64,000 nt of DNA, taken from contig WGMA01000039.1 of the NCBI GenBank assembly GCA_016125285.1, positions 1 to 64,000 of the forward strand, given 5' to 3'. Under the pieces are notes generated by a model, which did no database searches, was not told the origin of the DNA, and worked only from the letters and a program-made list of their open reading frames with translations. Below, piece by piece: positions 1-8,942 of this stretch. The position numbers and the translations under genes were made by a program. Position 1 is the first letter of the stretch. The number at the start of each line of letters is the position of its first letter. This DNA comes from Phycisphaera sp. Lineage in GTDB: Bacteria > Planctomycetota > Phycisphaerae > Phycisphaerales > Zrk34.

Positions 1-260
1 TCGCCAGCTTCGGCGCGGGCCTGACTCACCTGCCACCGTGGGTCCGCGGATTGTGCCGCGTCAGACTGTTCGTCCACGCCAAACTCCTGATCAACGCCGC
101 CAGGATTCGGAGGCTACGTGCATAACCTCCTATAAATGGGCGAAACGACGCGCAGGTGCGCACGGGGGTGTCGCGACGGGTGAGGGGCGCCCGTATAAGC
201 CGCGCGGTGTGGGGTGGTTGACTTTTTTGTGACTAAATTGCGCTGAGGGTGTTTGGCGGG

Positions 261-1115
261 TCAGTCCGTGCGCGCAGATCGGTCGCGGAGATAGAGGGCG
301 ATACGCATGGCGAGCCCGGCGGCGAGCACGCACAGCACGACGATCAGCAGCGTGTGACTCGGCGCCTCGAGCGGCGCGCCGTCGCTGGGCATCACCGGGG
401 CCGAGCCCACGCCGAGGTAGCGATCGATCGCGTCGATGGCGGCCTGGTGCTTGTACCAGCCGAAGCGTGCGACGACGCGGTCGTCGGGGTCGAGCAGCAG
501 CGCGGTGTTCGGGCCTCGGCCGAGCTCGAACCACGCGTCGTTGGCCATCGTGTCGACGACGATGTCGGAGGTGATGGCGAGCTTGTCGCGGAACATCGTG
601 GCGAGGGCGAGGCGGTCGTCGAGCGATCTGGGCTGCGGGTAGAGCACGTTCTCGCGGACGTTGCGGGTGGTCACGTCCTCTTCGTGGGTCTTGCTGTACG
701 GCGACGGGTCGCCCTTGGGGTGGGCCTCGATGACGTAGACGAAGCGGACGTTGACGCGGTCGCCGAAGCGTTGGCGGAGTTCGTCGGCCTGCGGGCAGGT
801 GACGCGCGAGATGGGGCACGTGTACGAGCCGGACACCAGCAGCGTGGGCCGACCGTTGTGCGGCAGCAGCGTGTCGTCGCCGCCGGCGATCGTGCGCGTG
901 CCGAGGTCGCCGAGGACCTGGCCGGGCTGGACGCCGACGTCCTGAAAGGTCGGCTTGCCGGGCGGCGCGGCGTTCGGGCCGACCAGATCGGCGGGCAGCT
1001 TGCCGCTGTCGAGCTGGATGTCCTCGCCGGCGCTCGCTGTGCGCGGGCTGCCGACCAGCGCGCCGATGGACATCACGACGAGCAGCGGCACGAGTAGTCT
1101 CGGGTATCGATGCAT
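261..1115 (-). CDS. Deiodinase-like / redoxin membrane-anchored protein
   Basis: A 284-residue thioredoxin-fold protein resembling the iodothyronine-deiodinase-like redoxins. A signal peptide covers about residues 8-29 (ending in TASA). The redox domain lies at about 85-235, and one membrane helix near the C-terminus (about 255-277) suggests a periplasmic catalytic domain tied to the membrane. The active-site segment reads GSYTCPISRVTCP, with Cys where animal deiodinases have selenocysteine, and the second family signature is seen as VYVIEAHP. It starts 5 bases after the stop of the pseudopilin-like gene on the same strand, so the two are probably co-transcribed. The substrate cannot be told; a thiol-disulfide or peroxide role is as likely as any halogen chemistry. 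Confidence 0.7.
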   Translation of the reverse strand: MHRYPRLLVPLLVVMSIGALVGSPRTASAGEDIQLDSGKLPADLVGPNAAPPGKPTFQDVGVQPGQVLGDLGTRTIAGGDDTLLPHNGRPTLLVSGSYTCPISRVTCPQADELRQRFGDRVNVRFVYVIEAHPKGDPSPYSKTHEEDVTTRNVRENVLYPQPRSLDDRLALATMFRDKLAITSDIVVDTMANDAWFELGRGPNTALLLDPDDRVVARFGWYKHQAAIDAIDRYLGVGSAPVMPSDGAPLEAPSHTLLIVVLCVLAAGLAMRIALYLRDRSARTD

Positions 1116-1120
1116 CGCGC

Positions 1121-2035
1121 TTAGTCCTTCGGGTCGAGGCTGCCGGCTCCGCCGCCGTTGCCGGTGATAGGGAGCAGCGTGACGTCGGTTTTGACGTTGG
1201 CGAGATCGCCGTCGTCGTTGCGGAGCGACGGCGGAGCGTTGGCGCCGGCGCGCGTCACGGCGTAGACGTTGTCATCGCTCGGACCCTGAAACGGATCGTC
1301 CGTGAACGCGACGTGGCTGTCGCCGAACAGCAGGTTCTGTCCCTCGCCGCGGTGGTTCGAGCTGTTCTCCGACACCGCGAGGTCTTTCGGATCGTACGGC
1401 CGCTTCGGCTTGCCGGCGCGCGTGTGCGGCCCGGCGCGGTCGACGGGCCCGACATCTGATGCGTCGTTGTCGTCCGCCATGATCACCCACGCGGGACTCA
1501 CGTCGGCACTCCAATTGTCATGATTCATCGGGTTGTACAGGTTCAGCGGCGAATAGCTCAGCGCGTGGGCGTTGCCGAAGTCGTAGGTGTTTTCCAGCAC
1601 GGCGGGCGTCGAGGTGTATCCACCGGCCGCGTCGAGCGTGGTCAGCGGGTCGGCCAGCGCATCGGCGCGTGACGGGCAAACCCACGATCGCGGGCCGGTC
1701 GACCCGTCGCGCACGATAATCCACAGCGCCGCGGTGACGTTGTCGGTCCGTTCGTAAGCGGGCGGCAGCGTCGGCGTATCGCGCGCCGGGTTGTCATGGA
1801 AGCCGAATACCTCGGCGGTGGCGCCCTCGGAATAGAGATGTGGAAAGTAGTCCTTGCACGTTGTGGAGTAGGTGTACATCGCCTTGTAGATGCCGGCGAG
1901 GTTGATCGAGCAGATGGTGCGGTTGGCGCGTTCGCGTTGTGTAACCAGCACGACGACACCAATACACGACAGCACGACGAGCACGGCGGCGATGGCGCCG
2001 GCTTCGCGGATGGTGAATTTGCCGCCTTCGCTCAT
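1121..2035 (-). CDS. Pseudopilin-like protein with H-x9-GD signature
   Basis: A 304-residue protein with a single N-terminal hydrophobic helix (about residues 13-35) preceded by a short charged segment, as in type IV pilin-like proteins. The C-terminal part has NHRGEGQNLLFGDSHVAF, matching the H-x9-DG type signature of the large planctomycete DUF1559-like pseudopilin group, here in the variant order GD. I chose the ATG at 2035 because the helix then begins near the N-terminus; the frame stays open a further 14 codons upstream but with only a TTG start. These proteins are exported and probably assembled or anchored at the envelope; the precise role is unknown. The next gene downstream is the deiodinase-like redoxin. 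Confidence 0.7.
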   Translation of the reverse strand: MSEGGKFTIREAGAIAAVLVVLSCIGVVVLVTQRERANRTICSINLAGIYKAMYTYSTTCKDYFPHLYSEGATAEVFGFHDNPARDTPTLPPAYERTDNVTAALWIIVRDGSTGPRSWVCPSRADALADPLTTLDAAGGYTSTPAVLENTYDFGNAHALSYSPLNLYNPMNHDNWSADVSPAWVIMADDNDASDVGPVDRAGPHTRAGKPKRPYDPKDLAVSENSSNHRGEGQNLLFGDSHVAFTDDPFQGPSDDNVYAVTRAGANAPPSLRNDDGDLANVKTDVTLLPITGNGGGAGSLDPKD

Positions 2036-2149
2036 GGTCGGCCCCCGTTGGAATGGGCTATCCCATGATACGCGCAACGGGGTAGTGGCGTTGAATGCCG
2101 TGTCGGGCGGGGGTTATGCGCGGCCCCGTCGCGTCGGTCGTCGAAAGGC

Positions 2150-2155
2150 TACAAT
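2150..2155 (+). promoter_or_regulatory. -10-like box of a probably leaderless gene
   Basis: TACAAT ends 6 bases before the ATG at 2162, with no Shine-Dalgarno sequence between. No clear -35 is seen. This favours ATG 2162 over GTG 2159. Confidence 0.5.
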
Positions 2156-2161
2156 GACGTG

Positions 2162-3247
2162 ATGAGCGAGCGAGAGAGGATCATTCCGCGGAACCTGGTG
2201 GTGGTGTTGCCGACGTGGGTGGGCGACGTGGTGATGGCGACGCCGACGCTGCGGGTGTTGCGGGAGTCGTTTCGGGACGCGCACATCACGTGGGTGGTCA
2301 AGCCTTACGCGAAGCCGGTGGTGGACGCGGCGCCGTGGGCGGATTCGCTGCTGGAGCTGGGTTCGTCGCGGTCGATGATCGCGGTGGCGTCGCAGTTGTG
2401 GCGGGCGAAGTCGGACGTGGCGGTGCTGCTGCCGAACAGCTTCCGTGCGGCGTTGCTGGTGCGGATGGCGGGGATCGATCGGCGGATCGGTTACGACCGC
2501 GACGGGCGCGGGTTCATGCTGACGGACGCGATCGCGATGCGGCGTGAGGAGACGGGTCGGCCGGCGGTGGTGCCGGCGATCGATTACTACCTGCGGCTGG
2601 CGCGTTACATGGGGATCGAGGCGCTGGACCGTCGGATGGAGCTGTTCACGCGTGACTCGGACGACGCGGCGGTGGAGACGGTGCTGGGCGACGCGGGGCT
2701 GGACGTGGGCGCCGACACGCCGCTGGTGATGCTGAACCCCGGCGCGGCGAATCACGGCGATGCAAAGCTGTGGGCGGCGGATCGTTTCGGGGCGTTGGCG
2801 GATCGGCTGATCGAGTCGCGCGGGGCGCGGGTGCTGGTCAACGGCTCGCCGAAGGAGCGGCCGATCCTCGACCAGGTGCACGCGGCGTCGAAGCACGAGC
2901 TGATCGACCTGCCGAAGCTGGGCTCGACGCTGCAGCGATTGAAGAGCTTCGTGAAGCGGTGCGACCTGGTGGTGACGAACGACACGGGCCCGCGTCACAT
3001 CGCCGCGGCGCTGGGCACGCCGGTGGTGAGCCTGTTCGGGCCGACCGATCCGGAGTGGACGCGTCTGGGCGTGGGGCACGAGCGCATCATCCGCGACGGG
3101 TCGTGCACGATGGACGCGATCGACGTGGAGACGGTGACCGCGGCGTGCGAGAAGCTGATTGATAATCCGCCGATCCCGCCGCGCCCGGAGCCGAGACCGT
3201 CGATGGTGCGGACGCCGGTGGAGTCGGAGTCGTTCGAGGTCGATTGA
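2162..3247 (+). CDS. Glycosyltransferase family 9 (heptosyltransferase II-like)
   Basis: A 361-residue GT9 family enzyme that would add a heptose or related sugar to the lipopolysaccharide core on the cytoplasmic side of the inner membrane. The first Rossmann domain begins NLVVVLPTWVGDVVMATP, the typical start of the WaaF/WaaC family. The second domain carries the nucleotide-sugar signature VVTNDTGPRHIAAALGTPVV followed by SLFGPTDPEWT. Length fits the family. A glycosyltransferase family 4 gene follows on the same strand after a repeat. Which sugar and acceptor are used cannot be read from the sequence. Confidence 0.88.
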   Translation: MSERERIIPRNLVVVLPTWVGDVVMATPTLRVLRESFRDAHITWVVKPYAKPVVDAAPWADSLLELGSSRSMIAVASQLWRAKSDVAVLLPNSFRAALLVRMAGIDRRIGYDRDGRGFMLTDAIAMRREETGRPAVVPAIDYYLRLARYMGIEALDRRMELFTRDSDDAAVETVLGDAGLDVGADTPLVMLNPGAANHGDAKLWAADRFGALADRLIESRGARVLVNGSPKERPILDQVHAASKHELIDLPKLGSTLQRLKSFVKRCDLVVTNDTGPRHIAAALGTPVVSLFGPTDPEWTRLGVGHERIIRDGSCTMDAIDVETVTAACEKLIDNPPIPPRPEPRPSMVRTPVESESFEVD

Positions 3248-3250
3248 ATC

Positions 3251-3331
3251 TTGAACCACAGATCATCGCAGATGAACACGGATTGGATTCCTTGTTGAAA
3301 TCCTCTGTATCTCTGTGCCTCTGTGGTTCAA
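3251..3331. repeat. Palindromic intergenic repeat with TTGAACCACAG ends
   Basis: The gap between two glycosyltransferase genes holds an inverted repeat with 11-base arms, TTGAACCACAG at 3251 and its reverse complement ending at 3331. The inner part is rich in CTCTGTG units. It looks like a dispersed intergenic repeat and not a terminator, since no T-run follows. Confidence 0.6.
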
Positions 3332-3365
3332 GACGTCACTCATTCCCGCGCCGCTTGTTTTCATC

Positions 3366-3371
3366 TACATT
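3366..3371 (+). promoter_or_regulatory. -10-like box of a probably leaderless gene
   Basis: TACATT ends 6 bases before the ATG at 3378. No ribosome binding site is present, which fits a leaderless transcript. Confidence 0.45.
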
Positions 3372-3377
3372 GCCCGC

Positions 3378-4622
3378 ATGCGGATCGCGATCGTCATTGA
3401 GAAGTTTTACCCGACGGCGGGCGGCAACGAGCGTTCGACGCATCAGATCGCGTCGCGGCTGATCGCGCGCGGGCACGCGGTGACGGTGCTGACGAATCGC
3501 GGCGAGGCGCGGGGCGACGTGCTGCCGGGCGGGGCGGTGGTGCGGGCCGACGGGCTGGGCACGCAGACGGCGGTGGGGATCTGGTGGTTCCGCCGGTGGG
3601 CGCAGAAGGAGATCGACCGCGGGGGATTTGACGTGAGCCTGTCGGTGACGACGGCGGTGCCGGCGACGGTGGTTCAGCCGCGCGGGGGCACGGCGCTGGA
3701 GACGCAGCGTCGCAACGCGGCGATGCGGTCGACGCCGTTCAAGCGGTTCCTCAAGCGTGCGGAGCAGGCGATCACGTCGAAGCGGCTGGCGTTGCTGATG
3801 GCGGAGCGTGCGACGCTGAACAGCCCGCGTGTGAAGCGTTTCGCGGCGGTGAGCCGGTACGTGGCGGATCAGCTGGTGCACGACTACACGGTGCCGTTCC
3901 GCCGGATCGCGGTGATCCCCAACGCGGCGGAGGTGCACCGCTTTGACGGCGCCGAGCGCGCCGCGCGGCGGACGCACACGCGGCACACGCTGGGCCTGCA
4001 CGACGACGACGTGGTGTTCTTCTTCGCGGCGATGAACCCGGGGCTCAAGGGGCTGCCGTTTTTGTTGCGATCGCTGGCGGCGCTGCGGGAGCGGCGTGGC
4101 GATAAGGCGGGCGAGCCGGGCGCGAAGCTGATCGTGGCGGGGTCGCTGGACCTGGGCTCGCAGCGTGCGGCGAAGCGGCTGGGCGTGCGTGACGTGGTGA
4201 CGTTCACCGGGCCGACGAGCGAGATCGACACGCTGTACGCGGCGAGCGACGTGACGGTGCTGCCGACGTGGTACGACCCGTCGAGCAAGGTGGTGCTGGA
4301 ATCGCTGCTGCACGGCGTGCCGGCGATCAGCACGCTGTACAACGGCGCGTCGCAGTGGATCTTCAGCCCGACGGGCGAGGCGGACATCCCGTCGCCGTTC
4401 GGCTCGTCGAGCGCTGCGCAGCTGGTGGGCCCGGCGCAGATGGCGGGGCGCGTGATCGACTCACCGAGCAACGTCGAGGCGATGACCGAGGCGATGGCGC
4501 AGCTGTGTGACGCGGAGGAGCGTGCGGCGTGCGCCGAGGCGACGGCGGGGCTCGAGTCACGCATCAGCATGGACGCGCACGTCGACCAGCTCGAGGCGCT
4601 GTTGAAGGAAGTGGCGGGGTAG
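3378..4622 (+). CDS. Glycosyltransferase family 4 (WaaG-like)
   Basis: A 414-residue GT-B fold glycosyltransferase of the group 1 / family 4 type. The N-terminus reads MRIAIVIEKFYPTAGGNERS, the usual first strand and glycine turn. The C-terminal donor-binding domain has FFFAAMNPGLKGLPFLLRSL and later SDVTVLPTWYDPSSKVVLES, the EX7E-like nucleotide-sugar binding region. I chose ATG 3378 because homology begins there and a -10-like box lies just ahead; the open frame extends 21 codons further upstream through the repeat. Sitting beside a GT9 enzyme, it probably builds lipopolysaccharide core or another surface glycan. Donor and acceptor are unknown. Confidence 0.85.
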   Translation: MRIAIVIEKFYPTAGGNERSTHQIASRLIARGHAVTVLTNRGEARGDVLPGGAVVRADGLGTQTAVGIWWFRRWAQKEIDRGGFDVSLSVTTAVPATVVQPRGGTALETQRRNAAMRSTPFKRFLKRAEQAITSKRLALLMAERATLNSPRVKRFAAVSRYVADQLVHDYTVPFRRIAVIPNAAEVHRFDGAERAARRTHTRHTLGLHDDDVVFFFAAMNPGLKGLPFLLRSLAALRERRGDKAGEPGAKLIVAGSLDLGSQRAAKRLGVRDVVTFTGPTSEIDTLYAASDVTVLPTWYDPSSKVVLESLLHGVPAISTLYNGASQWIFSPTGEADIPSPFGSSSAAQLVGPAQMAGRVIDSPSNVEAMTEAMAQLCDAEERAACAEATAGLESRISMDAHVDQLEALLKEVAG

Positions 4623-4624
4623 GG

Positions 4625-5158
4625 CTACTCGCCGCCCTCGGGGTAGCGGAACGCGACGTCTTCGAATCGGTCCTTGCCGATCATCAACAGCTTGATCGTG
4701 CCGGTGAAGCGCGGCGTGTCGGTCAGCAGCTTCGCCTCGGCCTCGAACCGCGACGTGTCGCCCACGGTCTCGCCGGTCTGCGGATCGCCGACCGGCGGCA
4801 GCGACACGCTCAGCGAGCCGAGGCCGGGGTTGCCCTTGGCGTCGAGCGGGGTGATGGTCATGTCGACGGCGACCTGCGGCGAGCGGATCGGCTGCGCGGC
4901 GTTGTCGTTCAGCAGCCAGACGGTGAGCTTGCCGGTGGCGTCGTCGAGCTTGATCTCCGCGTAGGCCGCGCGGTCGCCGAGCGCGACGAGCGCGCCGCCG
5001 TGCGGGGCGGTGGGTCGGTGTGCGGCCTGCACGGTGGGTGTTTGCGCGCCTGGGCTGGACGCGCCGGTCGACGGGCGTTCGCGCCCGTCGTCGCCACAGC
5101 CGACCAGCGCCAGCGCGAGCGTGGTGATCAGGGTGATCGTCGGTCGTGTCGAGGCCAT
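4625..5158 (-). CDS. Predicted lipoprotein
   Basis: A 177-residue exported lipoprotein. A signal sequence with lipobox LVGC places the lipidated Cys at about residue 21. It is followed by a low-complexity linker and then a compact beta-rich domain from about residue 50 on (segments such as HGGALVALGDRAAYAEIKLDD and KLTVWLLNDNAAQPI). No known family is recognised. A GGAG motif sits 7 bases before the ATG at 5158, which supports this start. It begins 29 bases after the threonine dehydratase gene on the same strand and may be co-transcribed, although no functional link is obvious. Confidence 0.65.
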   Translation of the reverse strand: MASTRPTITLITTLALALVGCGDDGRERPSTGASSPGAQTPTVQAAHRPTAPHGGALVALGDRAAYAEIKLDDATGKLTVWLLNDNAAQPIRSPQVAVDMTITPLDAKGNPGLGSLSVSLPPVGDPQTGETVGDTSRFEAEAKLLTDTPRFTGTIKLLMIGKDRFEDVAFRYPEGGE

Positions 5159-5187
5159 GGCGTGCTCCGGTGCGGGGCCGGGCGTGG

Positions 5188-6438
5188 TCACGCGTCGCCC
5201 GCGGCGTGTTGGTGCAGGACGATGGGGATGCCGGCGTCGGCGAGGGCGGCGTGGACGGCGGCGGCGTGCTCGGCGTCGCGGGTCTCGATGACGCACAGCA
5301 CGTTGACCGCCGCGACGTCGGGCCCGCTGAACGCGCGGTCGTGGATGATCTCCTTGACGGAGGCGCCGGCGTCGGCGAGCACGGTGGCGAGCTTCGCCAG
5401 GCCGCCCGGCCGATCGCTGATCGTCGCGGTGAAGCGGCACATGCGTCCATCGGCGACGAGGCCCTTCTCGATGACGCGGCTGATGACGGAGGGATCGATG
5501 TTGCCGCCGCACAGCGTGATGGCGACGCGCTTGCCGGCGAGGTGCGGCACGTGTCCGCCGATCAGGGCGGCGAGCGTCGACGCGGCGGCGCCTTCAACGA
5601 CGCCCTTCTCCATCTCGATGAGGCGGAGGATCGCCAGCGCGATCTCGTCCTCGCCGACGAGCACGAGGCGGTCGACGCGGTCGCGCGCGACGGCGAACGC
5701 GAGATCGCCGACCTGATTGACGGCCAGGCCGTCGGCGAGCGTGGGCTGGTTGCGGTGCGGCACGGGGTGACCGGCGTCGAGCGACGCCTTGAAGCCCGCG
5801 GCGTACTCGGCCTCGACGCCGATGACCTCGACGTCGGGGTGGTTTTCCTTGATCGCCAGCGCGACGCCGGCGACGAGCCCGCCGCCGCCGATCGGCACGA
5901 TGACCGCGTCGAGGTTGGGCACCTGTTCGAGCAGCTCGAGTCCCATCGTGCCCTGGCCGGCGATGATGGCCGGGTCGTCGAAGCCGTGGATGTAGGTCAG
6001 CCCGTCGTCGGCCGCGCGTCGCCGCGCCTCGGCGACGGCGTCGCCGAAGCCCTCGCCGTGGAGCACGACGTTCGCGCCGTAGTGGCGACACGTCGAGACC
6101 TTCACGAGCGGCGCGAAACGGGGCATGACGACGGTGACGGGGATGCCGAGGTCCTTGCCGTGATAGGCGAGGGCGAGGGCGTGGTTGCCGGCGGACGCGG
6201 CGATGACGCCGGCGGCGCGCCGCGTGTCGTCCAGCTGCTTGAGCGCGTTGCGTGCGCCGCGTTCCTTGAACGAGCCGGTGCGCTGCAGGTAGTCGAGCTT
6301 GCAGAACAGCCGGCAGCCGGTCAGCTCGGACAGCGCGGCGGACTCGGGGCAGGGCGAGGCGTACACGCCGTCGGCGATGCGCTTGCGAGCGGCGACGACG
6401 TCGGCGTAGTCCACGGTGGTCTTCGGCGCGGTGCTCAT
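5188..6438 (-). CDS. ilvA: Threonine dehydratase with C-terminal ACT-like domain
   Basis: A 416-residue PLP-dependent fold-type II enzyme that deaminates threonine to 2-oxobutanoate, the first step toward isoleucine. The Schiff-base lysine is K58 in RTGSFKERGARNAL, and the phosphate-binding glycine loop is seen as PIGGGGLVAG. After about residue 330 a small ACT-like regulatory domain follows (CRFTATISDRPGGLAKLATV), as in the shorter TdcB-like/IlvA forms of many bacteria, not the two-domain regulated E. coli IlvA. Biosynthetic and catabolic roles cannot be separated from sequence alone; the ACT domain suggests amino-acid feedback control. Confidence 0.9.
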   Translation of the reverse strand: MSTAPKTTVDYADVVAARKRIADGVYASPCPESAALSELTGCRLFCKLDYLQRTGSFKERGARNALKQLDDTRRAAGVIAASAGNHALALAYHGKDLGIPVTVVMPRFAPLVKVSTCRHYGANVVLHGEGFGDAVAEARRRAADDGLTYIHGFDDPAIIAGQGTMGLELLEQVPNLDAVIVPIGGGGLVAGVALAIKENHPDVEVIGVEAEYAAGFKASLDAGHPVPHRNQPTLADGLAVNQVGDLAFAVARDRVDRLVLVGEDEIALAILRLIEMEKGVVEGAAASTLAALIGGHVPHLAGKRVAITLCGGNIDPSVISRVIEKGLVADGRMCRFTATISDRPGGLAKLATVLADAGASVKEIIHDRAFSGPDVAAVNVLCVIETRDAEHAAAVHAALADAGIPIVLHQHAAGDA

Positions 6439-6597
6439 GCGGTGGGTTCCGATGCGTCAGCGGGCGATCGGCCAGGCTCGATCGGGTTGTCGATCTGCGG
6501 GTCGGTCATGGGTGTTTCGCGGGCGTCGCCGGGTGGCGGGGCGTAGAGTGTAGCGCGCGGAGGATCGGCTGTCAGGCCCACGGGCGGTCTGAGCGTG

Positions 6598-6603
6598 TAT
6601 GAT
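6598..6603 (+). promoter_or_regulatory. -10-like box of a probably leaderless gene
   Basis: TATGAT ends 6 bases before the GTG at 6610. It decides the start of the downstream membrane protein, since an earlier in-frame GTG (6595) would overlap the box. Confidence 0.5.
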
Positions 6604-6609
6604 GCTGAT

Positions 6610-7269
6610 GTGAGCAACGACGCCGCGGACATGCCGACCGACGCCACGCCGCCGAGCGAGCCGCTGTCGCTCGGGGACGACAAGCCTCAGCGTTCGGACA
6701 CGGTGCCGCTGAGTCTGGCGCAGCAGCGTGAGATCCAGCTGGCGCGGCGCCGCGTCGAGAAGGTCGCCGGGGCGATGAAGATGGCGAACTTCAACGGCTA
6801 CGCGACGCTGTTTTTCGCGATCTGCTCGCTGCCGTTCGCGCTCAACGACGTGGCCGGCTTCCTGGTGGCCGTGGCGCTGTGGGGCGTGGCCCTCGTCGAG
6901 CTGGGCCATCGGCCGCACATCCAGCGCATGGACCCGGTCGGCCTCCGCCGCCTCGGCTGGAACCAGGTCACGTTCATGGCGCTGCTGGTGATCTATTCGG
7001 TGTTCAACATCATCCTCGTGGAGACCGGCAACAGCGGGATCGGTGACGAGCTCCAGAGCGAGCTCGGCGGGTACGACCTGAGCGGCGTCGATGTCGACGG
7101 CCTGGTCCGCGCGTCGACGCTGGCGATCTACGGCACGCTCATCATCGTGTCGGTCCTGTTCCAGGGCCTGTGGTTCGCCCGCTCGTACTTCAAGAACGCC
7201 CGCCTCGCGCAGGAATTCCACGACGAGACGCCCGAGTGGGTCGTCGACATCGTCACCCCTGAAAAGTAA
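6610..7269 (+). CDS. Uncharacterised four-helix membrane protein
   Basis: A 219-residue protein of unknown function. The first 45 residues are polar and likely cytoplasmic. They are followed by hydrophobic stretches at about 60-80, 83-98, 120-140 and 170-195, which suggest four membrane helices. The segment RRRVEKVAGAMKMANFNGY before the first helix looks amphipathic. No catalytic motif or family signature is recognised. The gene stands alone, convergent with the zinc transporter permease that ends 45 bases downstream on the other strand. Confidence 0.65.
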   Translation: MSNDAADMPTDATPPSEPLSLGDDKPQRSDTVPLSLAQQREIQLARRRVEKVAGAMKMANFNGYATLFFAICSLPFALNDVAGFLVAVALWGVALVELGHRPHIQRMDPVGLRRLGWNQVTFMALLVIYSVFNIILVETGNSGIGDELQSELGGYDLSGVDVDGLVRASTLAIYGTLIIVSVLFQGLWFARSYFKNARLAQEFHDETPEWVVDIVTPEK

Positions 7270-7314
7270 TTGTGCTTGCCGCGGAGCGTCGCGCGCGACC
7301 GATCGGCGTGTGGG

Positions 7315-8157
7315 TCATGCGCCGCGCCATCTTCGCCACGCCCACGCCGGGATCATCAGCAACGCCATGAGCGCCACCGCGGCCTGCGCGGGCGGCCAGT
7401 CGTAGTGGTTGGCCAGCACGAACGCGATGACCGCCGCGAGCAGCGCGACGACGGGCGCCACGAAGAACATCGCGCCGACGGTGCGGCAGGTGCTCTTGGC
7501 GACGAGGGCCGGCAGCACGAGACAGCCGAAGCTGTAGAGCATGCCGCTGGATCGCAGCGAAAGCCCGAGCGTCAGGCCGAGCCACACGGCGATCACGAGG
7601 CTCCACCATCCCACGCGGACGCCCATCGCGGCGGCGGTCTGCGTGTCCATCACGAGCAGGCGGAGCGTGCGGTGGGTCACGCCGACGCCCACGGTGGTGA
7701 GCACGCCGAGCGATGCGAACAGCCACACGTCGGAGCGCGTCGCGCCGATGATGCTCGACGCGAGCAGGTGCTGGACCTCGTCGAGGCCGTGCGGGCTGTG
7801 CGTCACGACGAGGATCGCCAGCGCCGACGCCGCGAGGAACACCCAGCCGGTCGTAGCCTCGTGGCTCTCCTTGGCGTTGTCGCGGTGGTAGGCCGTGACG
7901 ACCGCCGCGGCCACCGCGAACAGCACCGCCATGCCCCCGGCGAGCGTGTGCTCGTCGATCGACTCGCCGACCCACGCCCCGGCGATCATGGCGATCGCGA
8001 TGCCGAGCGTCGAGGCCTGCGCCACCGCCGCGCCCAGGAAGATCTGGTCCCGCGCCACCACGATCACCCCCACCAGCGCCAGCAACGCCGCGACCAACCA
8101 GCCGGCGAGGTAGCTGTCGGCGAACAACGACCACGAATCGAAGAACTCACTGATCAT
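7315..8157 (-). CDS. Metal (zinc/manganese-type) ABC transporter permease
   Basis: A 280-residue inner-membrane permease of the ZnuB/ABC-3 family with about eight or nine hydrophobic segments. The start MISEFFDSWSLFADSYLAG and internal stretches such as FLGAAVAQASTLGIAIAM and FGCLVLPALVAKSTC fit the family. Its ATG overlaps the stop of the ATPase gene as ATGA, indicating translational coupling. Together with the ATPase and the metal-binding protein it would form a complete high-affinity importer. Zinc is the best guess because of the His-rich binding protein; manganese cannot be excluded. Confidence 0.88.
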   Translation of the reverse strand: MISEFFDSWSLFADSYLAGWLVAALLALVGVIVVARDQIFLGAAVAQASTLGIAIAMIAGAWVGESIDEHTLAGGMAVLFAVAAAVVTAYHRDNAKESHEATTGWVFLAASALAILVVTHSPHGLDEVQHLLASSIIGATRSDVWLFASLGVLTTVGVGVTHRTLRLLVMDTQTAAAMGVRVGWWSLVIAVWLGLTLGLSLRSSGMLYSFGCLVLPALVAKSTCRTVGAMFFVAPVVALLAAVIAFVLANHYDWPPAQAAVALMALLMIPAWAWRRWRGA

Positions 8158-8942
8158 TGCGTCGCTCCTTCCCGCGGTCCGCTTCGACCGATGTGTACGT
8201 TCACCACGCCCTCGGACTCCTGCGCCACGGAGATCGGCACGCCGTACGCCGATTCGAGCAGGTCGCTCCGCAGCACGTCGCCGACCGGCCCGGCGTGCAC
8301 GGCGCCGTCGAACACCAGCGCCGCGTGCGTCGCGTACCGCGCCGCCAGCTCGACGTTGTGCGACACGAACAGCCACGTCAGGCCCGTCGTGTGGTTCAGG
8401 TCCAGCAGCGAACGCATCAGCGCGTCCTCGGCGGTGAGGTCCAGGCCGCTGGCCGGCTCGTCGAGCAGCAGCACCGCCGGCTCGCGCACCATCGCACGCG
8501 CCAGCAGCGCCCGCTGCCGCTGGCCGCCCGACAGCGACCAGTAATTCGCGTCGATGCGGTCGATCAGATCGACCTGTCGCAACGCCTCGGCGAAGCGCCG
8601 GTCGCGCGCGGCCCGGTCGGCGCGCCGGCCGACCAGCCCGAGCATCACGAACTCGCGCACGGTGGTGGGCAGCGTCGGGTTCAGGTCGCAGCGCTGCGGC
8701 ACGAAGCCGATGCGATCGGGCCGCATGAGCTGCGGGTGTCGCCACAGCTGCGCCGCGGGCGCGGGCAGGAGCCGCAGCACGCCGCGCAGCAGCGTGCTTT
8801 TGCCCTGGCCGTTGGGGCCGACGATGAACCACCGCTGCCCGCGGCGCACCTCCATGTTGACGTCGGCGATAATGGTCCGGCGGCCGTACCCCAGCGACAG
8901 CCCCGTTGCGCGGAGCATCACGTCGTCTTCGACCTCGCTCAT
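8154..8942 (-). CDS. Metal ABC transporter ATP-binding protein
   Basis: A 262-residue cytoplasmic ATPase of the ZnuC type that powers metal import. Walker A is GPNGQGKST, the ABC signature is LSGGQRQRALLARAM, Walker B is VLLLDEPASGLD, and the switch histidine lies in FVSHNVELA. The start at 8942 overlaps the stop of the substrate-binding protein gene in an ATGA arrangement. The frame is open further upstream, but that extension only mirrors the neighbouring gene. Cotranscription with permease and binding protein is almost certain. Confidence 0.92.
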   Translation of the reverse strand: MSEVEDDVMLRATGLSLGYGRRTIIADVNMEVRRGQRWFIVGPNGQGKSTLLRGVLRLLPAPAAQLWRHPQLMRPDRIGFVPQRCDLNPTLPTTVREFVMLGLVGRRADRAARDRRFAEALRQVDLIDRIDANYWSLSGGQRQRALLARAMVREPAVLLLDEPASGLDLTAEDALMRSLLDLNHTTGLTWLFVSHNVELAARYATHAALVFDGAVHAGPVGDVLRSDLLESAYGVPISVAQESEGVVNVHIGRSGPREGATQ

